64,000 bases of DNA from Exiguobacterium qingdaonense (GCF_018617855.1 NZ_JACSKY010000001.1:124001-188000); one strand, 5' to 3'. Counted from the first letter of the stretch, positions 43,943 to 53,766 are shown. Numbers and translations are program-made. The notes: generated by a model from the letters alone, not told the origin.

Positions 43943-45767
43943 GTTTCACCCTCGCTCGTTCTTCTTCTCGCTTCGCCGTATTCCAACGGTCCATCGTCCC
44001 GACCAAATAACCGGTGATCCGACGGATTCGTTCAATGTTTGTATCCTCGCCACACGTCGGACAGGCATCGTCAATCAGTCCTTCTAACCCGCAATTTCCG
44101 CAACGGTCGACCGGATGATTGATGGAACCGTAGCCGATATCATGTTTACGCATCAAACGGACAATCGATTCCACCGCTTCCGTATTGTGGGCGAGAGACC
44201 CATCGACTTCGACATAAGAGATGTGTCCGGCGTCACATAATGCATGATACGGTGCCTCAATTCGGATTTTCTCACGGATCGATACAGTTTGATAGACCGG
44301 CACATGGAATGAATTCGTGTAAAAGGCACGATTCGTGACCTCGTCAATCATCCCGAACTCATCTTGGTCTCGCATGACAAACTTACCTGACAGCCCTTCT
44401 GCCGGTGTCGCAAGCAACGAAAAATTTAAATCGTACGCTTCGGCTGCCACACGCATGCGATTGGCCAAGTGCGTGACGATGTCGAGACCGAGTCGTTCAG
44501 CCTCACGCGACTCGGCATGTGTACTACCCGTCAACACCTTCAGCGTTTCGGCAAGTCCGATGAAGCCGAGTGAGAGCGTGCCTTGTTTCAACACGTCTCG
44601 GACTTCATCTTGCATATGTAACTGTTCACTTCCACGCCAGACGCCTTGTGTGTAGAGGAATCGGAATTCTTCAGCGCGACGCGTGCATTGATAGTCGAAG
44701 CGTTCGACTAACTGCTCGATGCCGATGTCGACATATCGGTTTAGAATGCGGTAAAAGTCAGAGAGCGACTCCGAAACGAGTGCCATCTTCACCAAGTTGA
44801 GTGTGGAGAAGGATAAGTTGCCACGTCCGATTGACGTCTCCTCTCCGTGCCGGTTTCCCATGACCCGAGTACGGCATCCCATGTACGCCACTTCAGATTC
44901 ATGTGTGCCATCGTAGTACGTCGCATTGAACGGTGCATCGATGAAAGAAAAGTTTGGGAAGAGCCGTTTCCCCGTGACACGGCACGCTTCGCGAAAGAGA
45001 TCGACGTTCGGGTCATTTTCGTTAAAATTGACCCCTTCTTTCACTTTAAAGATTTGAATCGGAAAAATCGGTGTCTCCCCATTCCCTAATCCACGTTCTG
45101 TCGCACGAAGCAATTCCCGAATGAGGATACGTCCCCACTTTGAGGTGTCCGTCCCGTAATTAATCGAGACGAATGGCACTTGACCGCCACCTCGTGAGTG
45201 CATCGAGTTCGCATTGTGGATGAACGCCTCACACGCCTGATACGTTGCCGAGATCGTCTCTTCTTCCGCGAGTTGCTCCAATTGCGCCTCGTCCAAGTCA
45301 ACAGGCAAGGATTGGAGTCGGCTCAGCTGGCGCTCATACGTCTTCTCGACATATGGTGCCAAGTCGACGTCAAACATCGGGAATGCCTGCCCCCCATGTT
45401 GCATGTTTTGATTCGCTTGAAGGATGATCGACGCGAGTGCCATGGCGGAGCGAATGTCCTTTGGTGGTCGAATTGTCCCATGCCCTGTATGGAATCCACC
45501 TCTCAGTAATTGACCGAGTGGAATTTGACAACAAGTCGTCGAGCCTGTGATGTAGTAGTCGGCATCGTGCACGTATAGATAGTTGTCAGTGACGGCCTGT
45601 TTTGACCGCTCCGACATTAAATACGTCTGTGATAATTCTTTTGACACTTCTGAGGAGAGTCGTGCTAATTTCCCGAGCGGGGACTTGCCGTCCACATTCG
45701 CATTCTCTTGTACCAAGTCTTGGTCGGGTAAGACGCAGACATCCTCATACAACTGCAGTAATTTCAT
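43917..45767 (-). CDS. nrdD: anaerobic ribonucleoside-triphosphate reductase, class III
   Basis: 616 residues. Reduces NTPs to dNTPs without oxygen. The C-terminal zinc site is CGNCGLEGLIDDACPTCGE and the glycyl-radical region is RITGYLVGTMDRWN. The N-terminus starts directly in the barrel region (MKLLQLYEDVCV), about 90-100 residues shorter than forms with an ATP-cone, so the usual allosteric cone is absent and overall activity control must differ. Ribosome site GAGGTGAACG. Two NrdR-like boxes lie in the leader. Operon with nrdG. Confidence 0.95.
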   Translation of the reverse strand: MKLLQLYEDVCVLPDQDLVQENANVDGKSPLGKLARLSSEVSKELSQTYLMSERSKQAVTDNYLYVHDADYYITGSTTCCQIPLGQLLRGGFHTGHGTIRPPKDIRSAMALASIILQANQNMQHGGQAFPMFDVDLAPYVEKTYERQLSRLQSLPVDLDEAQLEQLAEEETISATYQACEAFIHNANSMHSRGGGQVPFVSINYGTDTSKWGRILIRELLRATERGLGNGETPIFPIQIFKVKEGVNFNENDPNVDLFREACRVTGKRLFPNFSFIDAPFNATYYDGTHESEVAYMGCRTRVMGNRHGEETSIGRGNLSFSTLNLVKMALVSESLSDFYRILNRYVDIGIEQLVERFDYQCTRRAEEFRFLYTQGVWRGSEQLHMQDEVRDVLKQGTLSLGFIGLAETLKVLTGSTHAESREAERLGLDIVTHLANRMRVAAEAYDLNFSLLATPAEGLSGKFVMRDQDEFGMIDEVTNRAFYTNSFHVPVYQTVSIREKIRIEAPYHALCDAGHISYVEVDGSLAHNTEAVESIVRLMRKHDIGYGSINHPVDRCGNCGLEGLIDDACPTCGEDTNIERIRRITGYLVGTMDRWNTAKREEERARVKHDAHSIRR

Positions 45768-45781
45768 AACCGTTCACCTCA

Positions 45782-45791
45782 CTATATATGG
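45782..45791. promoter_or_regulatory. NrdR-like box 1
   Basis: Core CTATATATGG, one mismatch from the palindromic NrdR core CWATATATWG, just upstream of the nrdD ribosome site. Confidence 0.5.
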
Positions 45792-45822
45792 ATTCAAAAC
45801 ATTCATAATCATAATTAAAATC

Positions 45823-45832
45823 CTATATATAG
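45823..45832. promoter_or_regulatory. NrdR-like box 2
   Basis: Core CTATATATAG, a perfect palindrome, immediately downstream of a CATAAT -10 on the minus strand (45833-45838) with a GTGACC-like -35 18 bp away. Centre-to-centre distance to box 1 is 41 bp, about four helical turns, as expected for paired NrdR boxes. Confidence 0.6.
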
Positions 45833-45900
45833 ATTATGACATGTTTTTTTCTCGATGGTCACGAGTCGATATTGTGACAGTTTACGTGTGCGCATACGAT

Positions 45901-45935
45901 AAAAAAGAGCCTCGTCTTCGATAAGACAAGGCTCT
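45901..45935 (-). terminator. terminator of the formate channel gene
   Basis: Minus-strand AGAGCCTTGTCTT / AAGACGAGGCTCT (one wobble, 4-nt loop) then TTTTTT. Confidence 0.9.
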
Positions 45936-45958
45936 ACGTTATATGTGACAAACGTCAT

Positions 45959-46798
45959 TTATTTAACAGCTTTCACAACTTTCAATTCGACTTCTTCCTC
46001 CAACTCTTGTGCTTCACGGAGACCCTTCGAATTAAGCCATGTATAGATCGCTCCCATGAAGAGGGCGCCACCGATAATGTTACCGAACGTCGCAGGAATC
46101 AAGTTGTGGATTGCACCTGCCATGCTGATTGACTCAGGATGTGGGACGACAAGCGTCAAGGCGAACAGAACGAAGTTGGCGATGACGTGATCAAATCCTG
46201 ATGCGAAGAAGACGGCGACAAGGAAAATCATCGAGAAGATTTGAGCGAACTCATTTTTCATTTGTTTCGGTAAGAAAATAGCGAGACAGACCATCCAGTT
46301 ACAGAAGATGGCGCGGAAGAAAATTTCGACCGTCGTATGATGCATTTTCCCCTCAACGACAGCGAACAACCAGTTGTTCATCCCGAGTTCTTGGATGACG
46401 CCAGTCGGTGCAAGTAGTAAGGCAAAAAGGATGCCACCAAGTGCGTTCCCGACGAAGCAGAGCAACCAGACGAGCATCGTATCACTGAGCGTCGTATAGC
46501 CGCGAAGTGTCGACGTTGTGAAATACATCGTGTTCCCCGTGAACAACTCCGCTCCCCCATAGATGATCATGACGAGCGCAATCCCGAACGAGAAGCCCCC
46601 GATGAGTGTCGTGAACGGAGATTCCGCCAAATACATACCGTTGACGACTTTCAAGGTGAAGATTGATGCAAACCCGATGAAGATTCCGGCTAACATCGCC
46701 CGTAAAAAATACTCCATTGGGCGATAATGAATCATTTGCGAGGAAGCCTGCGCTTTTTTCCGTAATGATTCGAGTGCATGGATTTCCATTGATGCCAT
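45959..46798 (-). CDS. formate/nitrite transporter family channel
   Basis: 279 residues with six membrane spans, as in FocA/NirC pentameric anion channels. The signature AELFTGNTMYF and the second half-repeat region GFDHVIANFVLF (with the conserved His of the pore) are visible. N-terminal cytosolic segment of about 35 residues. No pyruvate-formate lyase or nitrite reductase gene is adjacent, but Rex- and cre-like sites in the promoter point to formate in fermentation. Ribosome site AGAAGGG. Confidence 0.9.
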   Translation of the reverse strand: MASMEIHALESLRKKAQASSQMIHYRPMEYFLRAMLAGIFIGFASIFTLKVVNGMYLAESPFTTLIGGFSFGIALVMIIYGGAELFTGNTMYFTTSTLRGYTTLSDTMLVWLLCFVGNALGGILFALLLAPTGVIQELGMNNWLFAVVEGKMHHTTVEIFFRAIFCNWMVCLAIFLPKQMKNEFAQIFSMIFLVAVFFASGFDHVIANFVLFALTLVVPHPESISMAGAIHNLIPATFGNIIGGALFMGAIYTWLNSKGLREAQELEEEVELKVVKAVK

Positions 46799-46847
46799 GT
46801 CACAAACCCTTCTTTCTGATAGTTAAATAGGAAGTAATAGTTCAAAT

Positions 46848-46892
46848 ATGTGAAATCATTAACAATATAAACTGTACAGTCTCTGTTGGCAA
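46848..46892 (-). promoter_or_regulatory. focA-type promoter with Rex-like operator
   Basis: Minus strand TTGCCA (46887-46892), 17-bp spacer, TATATT (46864-46869). Directly downstream and overlapping the -10 is ATGTGAAATCATTAACAA (46848-46865), two mismatches from the Rex consensus TTGTGAANNNNTTCACAA. Repression at the start point by Rex is predicted. Confidence 0.6.
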
Positions 46893-46925
46893 TCCTCTCT
46901 TTTAGGAATTGACAGAGTGTTCATA

Positions 46926-46941
46926 TCGTAATCGTTTACAT
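46926..46941. promoter_or_regulatory. cre-like site upstream of the formate channel gene
   Basis: Minus strand ATGTAAACGATTACGA, one mismatch from the cre consensus, about 34 bp upstream of the -35. That position resembles CcpA-activated promoters. From here to 47183 the DNA is AT-rich with no reading frame that has a ribosome site. Confidence 0.45.
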
Positions 46942-47183
46942 ATGGCGGATTTGTGACAAATAAAAAATCCCTCGATTTTTGGGAGAAATGTATAATCTCG
47001 AATTATGAGAAATTAGAGTTTTCATAAAAAGGTAAATATAAAATACCTCGATGAGTCTCTCATACATTTTTATGGTGACAGCTTTGGATTCCATTCATTT
47101 TCCAGTACAATGTTAGTGTGATTTGGAAGCTGAAAAACGGATGATTGAACTACAAATAATAACAGAAAGGGCTTTGTTGGAAA

Positions 47184-47477
47184 ATGATAAAAGCTAGATC
47201 TACATTCAATTTTAAGATATTTTCTATAAGCTTTATTATTGTAATGATCCTTTCTTTTCTTCCTCAAATCGGGATTACAGAAGAGGGACCATACAAATAT
47301 TTTGGATTTCCAGCCCGCTGGTTAGGGAACTTAGGACAGGGAGATTACAGTTTTGAACTATTTGGACTGTTGTTTAATTTAGCTCTTCTATATACTTTAT
47401 TAATTTTCTTCAAAAAAATGATTGGCGCATTTAAAGCTAGCCTAAAAAGAAATAATAAAAGTGGTTCCGACACCTGA
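47184..47477 (+). CDS. hypothetical membrane protein, 97 residues
   Basis: Two hydrophobic segments (about residues 10-28 and 57-78), with a loop containing GPYKYFGFPARWLGNLG and a basic C-terminus. The gene and its 250-bp upstream region are markedly richer in A and T than the neighbours, with codons such as TTA and ATA that the flanking genes avoid, a sign of recent transfer. The ribosome site is AAAGGG, 12 bases away and weak. No family recognised. No other genes accompany it. Confidence 0.55.
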   Translation: MIKARSTFNFKIFSISFIIVMILSFLPQIGITEEGPYKYFGFPARWLGNLGQGDYSFELFGLLFNLALLYTLLIFFKKMIGAFKASLKRNNKSGSDT

Positions 47478-47527
47478 AACTCGGTTGCTCAAAAATGTTC
47501 AGTAAACAGCCCTGATTCATACACAAA

Positions 47528-47560
47528 GGAGCATTGCCCCCTCTTTGGGACAATGCTCCT
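47528..47560. terminator. terminator of rplY, shared with the small membrane gene
   Basis: AGGAGCATTG ... CAATGCTCCT with inner CCC/GGG pairing; T-rich tail on the minus strand (TTTGTGT). Confidence 0.75.
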
Positions 47561-47602
47561 CTCAATCGAGTCGTGTCACGATTATAGACACGAACGCAAC
47601 TC

Positions 47603-48238
47603 TTATTCTTTATCTTCAGTCGATTCTTCTGAAACTACTTCTGACGCTTCACTTTCAGTTGAACCTTCTTCCGTCTCTTCTTCCTCAGAAGCAACCGGCT
47701 CATTCACTGTTGCGATATGCATGTCTGGTTCCGAGACAATCGTGTACGATTTGTCTTTCGGAAGATCTGCTACCGTCACCGAATCACCGATTTCGAGGTC
47801 TGACACGTCAAGTTCGATACGTTCAGGGATGTTGGCCGGTGTCGCAGCGACCGTCACTTTATAAAGTGACTGGGCAAGATATCCGCCTTCTTTGACGCCT
47901 TTCGCGTCGCCAACAAGGACGATATCCGCTTCAACTTCTGTCTCTTCATCCATCTTCACAGCCATGAATTCGACGTGCTGATAGAAGTTAGTGAACGGGT
48001 TCGTTTCCGATCCGTGCACGAGCGTGTTGATTTTGTTTCCATCGTAATGGAGCTCAATCAAAGCGTTGTCACCATGGTCTCGAAGAATTTTACGAAGGTC
48101 CATCTCGTCAAACACGATTGGCGTACTGTCTACTTTATAGCCGTAGACGACACCTAACGCTTTTCCTTCGTTACGCAACTTCGTGCGTAGTGAGCGTGGG
48201 CGTAATTCTCGTTTTGATACTTGAAGTTTGTTCGTCAT
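47603..48238 (-). CDS. rplY: ribosomal protein L25, Ctc form
   Basis: 211 residues. The N-terminal L25 domain (to about 92; [25 protein letters not shown]) binds 5S rRNA, and the C-terminal beta domain and acidic Glu/Ser tail (EEEETEEG ... ESTEDKE) are those of the long Ctc form. In Bacillus ctc is a classic sigma-B general stress gene; a GTTTAT-N14-GGGAAA promoter is seen here too. Ribosome site AGGAGG. A hairpin in the long leader could give autoregulation. Confidence 0.93.
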   Translation of the reverse strand: MTNKLQVSKRELRPRSLRTKLRNEGKALGVVYGYKVDSTPIVFDEMDLRKILRDHGDNALIELHYDGNKINTLVHGSETNPFTNFYQHVEFMAVKMDEETEVEADIVLVGDAKGVKEGGYLAQSLYKVTVAATPANIPERIELDVSDLEIGDSVTVADLPKDKSYTIVSEPDMHIATVNEPVASEEEETEEGSTESEASEVVSEESTEDKE

Positions 48239-48280
48239 TTTCTTTTCCTCCTACATGGATATACATTTCATGTCGACATC

Positions 48281-48314
48281 TTGAGGGTGAGGCAGTGAAA
48301 AAGCCACCTCTCAA
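48281..48314 (-). promoter_or_regulatory. hairpin in the ctc/rplY leader
   Basis: Minus strand TTGAG ... CTCAA enclosing GGTG ... CACC and GC ... GC with small bulges, about 45-75 bases upstream of the ATG. Might mimic 5S rRNA for L25 autoregulation; this is inference. Confidence 0.35.
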
Positions 48315-48344
48315 CCTCGATGCGTTGCGTGACATGTGTATACT

Positions 48345-48370
48345 TTTCCCATGTGAAGTCGTGAATAAAC
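48345..48370 (-). promoter_or_regulatory. sigma-B-type promoter of ctc/rplY
   Basis: Minus strand GTTTAT, 14-bp spacer, GGGAAA, about 105 bp upstream of the ATG. Both hexamers fit sigma-B and the gene is a known sigma-B target in Bacillus. Confidence 0.65.
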
Positions 48371-48403
48371 GTTACATCTCATTAAAACGAGGTAACAAGA
48401 CGA

Positions 48404-50221
48404 TTACATGACACGTTTAAACAACTTCTCGAGCTCATACGTGCTCCATTTCACGAGAATCGGACGACCGTGCGGACACGTGAAAGGAGACGTCGTACGA
48501 CTTAAATCATCAATCAATTGTCGCATCATCTCCATATTGAGTGGATGATTCGCTTTAATCGATCGTTTACACGCCATGAGGATTGATGCTTCCTCACGAT
48601 ATTTTGCTAGGTCAATCGAACGCTGTTGAATCGCCATCTCCACCAGGTCGCGAATCGTGCCTTCTAAATCGTGTTGCGGATACCACGTCGGAATCTCGCG
48701 GACGAGGAACGTGTTACCGCCAAACGGTTCTAACGTGATGCCTGCATCCGCTAGCAGCGGGAGCACTTCTTCGATGGCGAGCGTCTCTTCTTGCGTGAAC
48801 TCTAACGTTAAGGGGATCAACAGGAGCTGATACTCTTTTTCCGGACGTCCTAACTGTTCATAGAACAACTCATACTTGATGCGTTCCTGGGCGGCATGTT
48901 GGTCCATCACGTACATCCCGTCTTCCGCTCCACAGATGATATAACTCGAATGCAATTGCCCGATCACGTCAAGCGCCGGAAGACGTTCGGACTGACGAAC
49001 GCGTTCCTCGACCTGTTCTGCCTGGAGTATCTCTGCCTCCGGCTCATGAACGAGTGGCGCCGGGTTCCACTGGGAAGGTGACGTGAGCGACTCTTTCCGC
49101 TCCCGAGGAATCGGATAGTTCCATTCAACGGTGTCTGCTTGTTTAGGTTGTGGCTCCATCGAAAAATCGAGTTTCGACTGTTCAGACGGTGTCTCTCGTT
49201 TCGGCTTTGGCTCTTGTTTCACAGACGGAATGAGACGTTGCTCCCGGAGCGTCAATTGAACGGTCTCTCGGATGAGCTGACATAGTTCCTTTTCTTTTGA
49301 CAAGCGCACTTCACGTTTCGTCGGATGGACGTTCACGTCAATCAACATCGGGTCCATCTTCACCTCGAGCACGGCAATCGGATAGCGACCGATCGGTAAG
49401 AGCGTATGATAGCCTTCGAGCACGCTTTGGGTCAGTGCAAAGTTTTTGATGCTTCGCCCGTTCAAGATGAGGGTCACATATTGCTTATTCGAACGGGTCA
49501 CTTCCGGGCGCACGAGATGCGCGCTCAACGTATAGTCGTTCGTCTTACTCGATGCCGTGACGATTTGTGCGGCGACTTGGCGACCATAGATGGCGAGCAT
49601 GACTTGTTTCAAGTCCCCATTCCCGTTCGTTCGTAGCAACTCTTTCTCTTCATGGAAGACCGTGAAACGAATCTCTGGATGAGACAGTGCCAAACGGTTC
49701 AACGTATCGGTAATGCTCGCGAGTTCTGTTGCTGACGTCTTCAAATATTTCAGACGGGCCGGTGTGTTGAAGAAGAGCTGACTGACCGCGATTTCAGTCC
49801 CGACGTTCGTCGCCGCCGGATTTGTCGCTTGGACGACACCGCCTTCGAGCGTCATCTCAAAGCCGTCCTCATCTGCTCGCTTTGACTTCAACGACACGTA
49901 ACTGACCGACGCGATTGAAGCGAGTGCCTCACCACGGAAGCCGAGCGTCCGAATCCGGAACAGATCATGCTCGTCCCGAATCTTACTCGTCGCATGTCGC
50001 AAGAAGGCTCGCGCCGCGTCTTCTTCATGGAACCCATGCCCGTTGTCACGGACTTTGATCAGACGGATGCCCGCCTCTTGTAAGTCGACGTCCACTTTCG
50101 TCGCTCCGGCATCAATCGCATTCTCGACTAATTCTTTGACGACGGAAGCAGGTCGTTCGACGACCTCCCCGGCAGCGATTCGGTTCGCGAGCTGTTCCGG
50201 TAACTCTCGAATGATTCCCAT
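48404..50221 (-). CDS. mutL: DNA mismatch repair protein MutL
   Basis: 605 residues. N-terminal GHKL ATPase with AGEVVERPASVVKELVENAIDAGAT, the DNGHG motif and GFRGEALASI; the transducer domain follows, and a low-complexity linker separates the C-terminal dimerisation/endonuclease domain. The endonuclease motif DQHAAQERIKYE and the zinc-site-like CPHGRP are visible, so this is the latent-nuclease type found in bacteria lacking MutH. Starts four bases after mutS behind AAAGGGTGAG. Confidence 0.97.
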   Translation of the reverse strand: MGIIRELPEQLANRIAAGEVVERPASVVKELVENAIDAGATKVDVDLQEAGIRLIKVRDNGHGFHEEDAARAFLRHATSKIRDEHDLFRIRTLGFRGEALASIASVSYVSLKSKRADEDGFEMTLEGGVVQATNPAATNVGTEIAVSQLFFNTPARLKYLKTSATELASITDTLNRLALSHPEIRFTVFHEEKELLRTNGNGDLKQVMLAIYGRQVAAQIVTASSKTNDYTLSAHLVRPEVTRSNKQYVTLILNGRSIKNFALTQSVLEGYHTLLPIGRYPIAVLEVKMDPMLIDVNVHPTKREVRLSKEKELCQLIRETVQLTLREQRLIPSVKQEPKPKRETPSEQSKLDFSMEPQPKQADTVEWNYPIPRERKESLTSPSQWNPAPLVHEPEAEILQAEQVEERVRQSERLPALDVIGQLHSSYIICGAEDGMYVMDQHAAQERIKYELFYEQLGRPEKEYQLLLIPLTLEFTQEETLAIEEVLPLLADAGITLEPFGGNTFLVREIPTWYPQHDLEGTIRDLVEMAIQQRSIDLAKYREEASILMACKRSIKANHPLNMEMMRQLIDDLSRTTSPFTCPHGRPILVKWSTYELEKLFKRVM

Positions 50222-50225
50222 CGAC

Positions 50226-52754
50226 TCACCCTTTCTTTGCGGTCTGTTGCAGTTCGTAAAGTGCCTGCATCGCTTCGATTGGATTCATTGCCAACAAATC
50301 GAGTTTAAGCAGTTGCTCCCGTACGGCGTCATTCGACTCGAACAGCGACAACTGGCTGACCTCTTCCACTGGAGGTGGAGCAGGTTGCTCGTTCAAACTC
50401 GGTTTCGTCGCTTCCGACTCGAGCTCTGACAGAATCGTCCGGGCCCGGTCAATCAATGAATCCGGAAGTTCGGCCAATTCCGCCACATGAATCCCGTATG
50501 ATTTGTCGGCACGTCCTGGGTGTACCTCATGGAGGAAGACGACTCGTCCATCCCGTTCAATCGCCCGGACGTGTACATTCTCAAGTGTCGGAATCGAATC
50601 TTCGAGCACCGTCAGTTCATGATAGTGCGTCGAGAAGAGCGTCTTCGCGCCGATTGACGAGGCGATATATTCAACGATTGCCTGTGCGAGCGCCATTCCG
50701 TCATACGTCGACGTCCCGCGACCGATTTCATCTAATAAAATCAAACTATGTTCCGTCGCCTCAGTGACGGCTTGGCGCGTCTCGGTCATCTCGACCATGA
50801 ACGTCGACTGTCCGCTCACCAAATCGTCCGCCGCACCGATTCGTGTAAAGATACGGTCAAAGAGCGGAAGTTCCGCCGCTTCTGCCGGGACGAATGAACC
50901 GATTTGATGAAGGATCGCTATCAAGGCAAATTGACGCATATACGTCGATTTACCGGACATGTTCGGTCCCGTGATGAGTAACATTTGACGTGTGTCGTCA
51001 AGCGTCAAGTCATTGGCGACATACTCACCTCGTGGCAAGACCGTCTCAATGACAGGGTGTCGTCCTCGTTCGATTTGTACATGGGTCGCTGTAACCGGAC
51101 GCACATACTCTCGTTTCTCGGCCACGACGGCAAGGGCGAGGAGAACATCCAACTCACTGAGTGAACGGGCCAATTGTTGAAGGTCCTTCGTGTACGTCTT
51201 CACTTTTTCGCGAAGTGCGACGAACAAGTCATATTCGAGCGTACAGCTCTTCTCTTCCGCTCCTAAGATGAGCGCTTCCTTCTCTTTCAGCTCTGGAGTG
51301 ATGTATCGTTCCGCATTCGTCAACGTCTGTTTCCGCTCATAACGCCCTTCTTCGAGCAACTTCGCATTCGCTTTCGTCACTTCCAAGTAGTAACCGAATA
51401 CGCGGTTATACCCGACTTTCAACGACTTGATGCCGGTTGCGATGCGTTCTTGTTGTTCGAGGTTGGCAATCCACGTTTTCCCGTTCGCTTTCGCTTCTAA
51501 CAGTTCGTCGAGCTCTTCCGAATATCCGTGACGAATCATCCCACCTTCTTTCGTCGAGATCGGGGGTGAATCGACGAGGGCAGCCCGAAGCTGTTCACTC
51601 AACGTCTCGAACGAGTCGAGATTCTGTTCGATTTGCTGCAAGCGATCGGCTTTCACCGTTTGTAAGAGTGACCGGACGGCTGGCATCCGCTCGAGTGTGT
51701 CGCGTAATTGGACGAGGTCTCGCGCATTCGCCGTCCCGTACCCGACTTTCGCGACAAGGCGTTCGATATCGTAGACTCGCTTCAGCTCTTCTTGTAGTTG
51801 ATCGCGCAACATGAAGTCGTCCACCAAGTTCTCGACGGCGTCCTGTCGCTCTTTGATGCCTTGCTCCGTATAGAGCGGCTGTTCGAGCCAACGTTTCAAC
51901 AATCGACCACCCATCGCCGTCGTCGTCTCATCGAGGAGTGAAAGGAGTGACCCTTTCCGTTCCCCTGAACGAGCTGAACGGAACAACTCAAGATTTCGGG
52001 CCGTATTGGCATCGAGTTGCATATGTTGCTCGACCTCATAGGCGACAGCTGGTTGCAAGTGGTCGAGCGACCGCTTCTGTGTTTTCGTGAGATAAGCGAA
52101 CAACAACTCGAATGCCGTTCGTTGCGCATCGTCTTTCGCACCTTGTGCGAGCGGACTGTCCCGCTTGTCCACTTGAATCGATAGAGGGATCCCGGTCTGA
52201 CGTAACAAGTCGGCTAACCGTTCATCCTCGACGATGACCTCGTTCGGGAGCAATCCTTCGATTTCCCGTAAGACGGCCTCTTCTGACGAGAGCGTCGTCA
52301 ACCATGATTCCCCCGTCGTGACGTCACCGCGAGCAATTCCGAATCGGCCTGTGACGTCCGAGATGGCGACGAGATATCGGTTCTCTTTTTCACTAAGTGA
52401 CGCCATGTATGTACCCGGCGTGATCACTTGGATGACTTCCCGCTTCACAAGTCCTTTCGTCGCTTTCGGGTCTTCCGTCTGTTCACAGATGGCGACGTTG
52501 AATCCTTTTTCGATCAGTTGTTCGATGTAGATTGCCGCGGAATGATGCGGAACGCCACACATCGGGATTGGATGCTCAGCCTGCTTCCCATTTTTTGAAG
52601 TGAGCGTGAGCTCTAACTCCTTTGCGACGATTTGCGCATCTTCAAAAAACAACTCGTAAAAGTCACCGAGTCGATAGAATAAAAAGGCGTCCGGATAGTC
52701 TGCCTTGATGGAGAAATATTGTTTTATCATTGGTGTCTGATGGACTTCTTGCAT
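50226..52754 (-). CDS. mutS: DNA mismatch repair protein MutS
   Basis: 842 residues. The N-terminal mismatch-binding domain has the Phe-x-Glu-type region [14 protein letters not shown], the core and clamp follow, and the C-terminal ABC-like ATPase has Walker [14 protein letters not shown] near residue 600 and Walker [18 protein letters not shown] short C-terminal tail carries a likely MutL/beta-clamp contact region, SQLSLFE. Ribosome site AGAGGTGAATC. Operon with mutL; ricA lies upstream. Confidence 0.98.
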   Translation of the reverse strand: MQEVHQTPMIKQYFSIKADYPDAFLFYRLGDFYELFFEDAQIVAKELELTLTSKNGKQAEHPIPMCGVPHHSAAIYIEQLIEKGFNVAICEQTEDPKATKGLVKREVIQVITPGTYMASLSEKENRYLVAISDVTGRFGIARGDVTTGESWLTTLSSEEAVLREIEGLLPNEVIVEDERLADLLRQTGIPLSIQVDKRDSPLAQGAKDDAQRTAFELLFAYLTKTQKRSLDHLQPAVAYEVEQHMQLDANTARNLELFRSARSGERKGSLLSLLDETTTAMGGRLLKRWLEQPLYTEQGIKERQDAVENLVDDFMLRDQLQEELKRVYDIERLVAKVGYGTANARDLVQLRDTLERMPAVRSLLQTVKADRLQQIEQNLDSFETLSEQLRAALVDSPPISTKEGGMIRHGYSEELDELLEAKANGKTWIANLEQQERIATGIKSLKVGYNRVFGYYLEVTKANAKLLEEGRYERKQTLTNAERYITPELKEKEALILGAEEKSCTLEYDLFVALREKVKTYTKDLQQLARSLSELDVLLALAVVAEKREYVRPVTATHVQIERGRHPVIETVLPRGEYVANDLTLDDTRQMLLITGPNMSGKSTYMRQFALIAILHQIGSFVPAEAAELPLFDRIFTRIGAADDLVSGQSTFMVEMTETRQAVTEATEHSLILLDEIGRGTSTYDGMALAQAIVEYIASSIGAKTLFSTHYHELTVLEDSIPTLENVHVRAIERDGRVVFLHEVHPGRADKSYGIHVAELAELPDSLIDRARTILSELESEATKPSLNEQPAPPPVEEVSQLSLFESNDAVREQLLKLDLLAMNPIEAMQALYELQQTAKKG

Positions 52755-52807
52755 GTTGATTCACCTCTAGAAAGTACAACAGCTGACCATCGGCCAGCTG
52801 TGTCGTT

Positions 52808-53239
52808 TTAGTATCCGCAGCCGCCGCGTGCTTGTTCAGCCGCCATGCCGCTCCCTGTCTTCCCTGCAAGGACGTCGCCGTCCGTCGATTCGATGATACG
52901 GTCCGTCACGGAGTTCGCGAGCGTGACCGTCACGTATTGAAGCAAATCGTTCACTTCGACTTGTGTTTCCTGGAACGCTTGAACGACCGGGATCGAGTCA
53001 AGTTCTTCCATCGCTTTATCAATCTTTTGCTCGACTTTCGCAAGTGCTTCCGTCTTGCCATAGTGCTTACAGTTGACGGCTTCTTTTTGTAAGAACTTGA
53101 TTCGTTTAATCAACGTCTGTACGCGGTCACTTCCGTTCACTTTCGCTTCCGCTTCCTTGAAACGCGCCACTTCAGGTGTTTGTGCTAATACGTCTGCCAA
53201 TTCTCTTGCTTTTGCAATTACTTGTTGATCGGTCACCAT
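52808..53239 (-). CDS. ricA: RicA (YmcA) subunit of the Y-complex
   Basis: 143 residues. RicA, with RicF and RicT, speeds phosphorelay and affects RNase Y-dependent mRNA processing in Bacillus, influencing sporulation, biofilm and competence. The central AVNCKHYGK and the C-terminal GGCGY provide the Cys residues that help bind 4Fe-4S clusters. Helical throughout. Start behind AAAGGGG. It lies 54 bp before mutS, as in other Bacillales. Neither ricF, ricT nor miaB appears in the window. Confidence 0.9.
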   Translation of the reverse strand: MVTDQQVIAKARELADVLAQTPEVARFKEAEAKVNGSDRVQTLIKRIKFLQKEAVNCKHYGKTEALAKVEQKIDKAMEELDSIPVVQAFQETQVEVNDLLQYVTVTLANSVTDRIIESTDGDVLAGKTGSGMAAEQARGGCGY

Positions 53240-53297
53240 TGTAAACCCCTTTATGTCTATGATGGAATCGTGCTCAATGGCACGTGAATGTTCTTTC

Positions 53298-53756
53298 TCA
53301 TTCTAACATGAACGATTCGGAAACGGTACTAGCGGGATTCGAGGATTCACGCAACATATCGACATGTGGAATCCCGTCTTCTTCGTATACGTCACTCGTC
53401 CGTTTGAAGCCAAACGATGCATAAAACGGTTCAACGTACGTCTGGGCTTGAAGGTACAGCGTCTCGTGTCCGAAGTCCATGATTGCCGCATCCATCAAGA
53501 GGCGGGAATACCCTTTCCCTCGATGCGTCGCTTTCGTGACGACACGTCCGATGGCGACCGGAGATGCTTCCGTCAGCACGCGAAGGGCAGAGACAATCTC
53601 TCCATCTTCTTCCATCCAATAATGGATGGCTGCCACATCCTTTCCATCCACCTCTTGGTACGGGCAGTTCTGTTCGACCACGAATATCTCAGTTCGTAAT
53701 GCCAGTAAGCGATACAATTCCATCGTTGTCAGTTCATCAAACGCTTTTTTCTTCAT
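53298..53756 (-). CDS. ElaA-type GNAT acetyltransferase
   Basis: 152 residues. ElaA subfamily, with LRTEIFVVEQNCPYQEVDGKD near residue 25 and the acetyl-CoA site IGRVVTKATHRGKGYSRLLMDAA near residue 77. The C-terminal YVEPFYASFGFKRTSDVYEEDGIPHVDM is diagnostic. Substrate unknown. The ATG at 53756 has AGGGGG upstream; it is 10 bp downstream of the flavoprotein gene and likely cotranscribed. Confidence 0.9.
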   Translation of the reverse strand: MKKKAFDELTTMELYRLLALRTEIFVVEQNCPYQEVDGKDVAAIHYWMEEDGEIVSALRVLTEASPVAIGRVVTKATHRGKGYSRLLMDAAIMDFGHETLYLQAQTYVEPFYASFGFKRTSDVYEEDGIPHVDMLRESSNPASTVSESFMLE

Positions 53757-53766
53757 CAATATCCCC

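Noticed and set aside
45885-45905. TTGTGACAG sequence upstream of nrdD as a Rex site
   Set aside because: The second half-site CACAA is absent.
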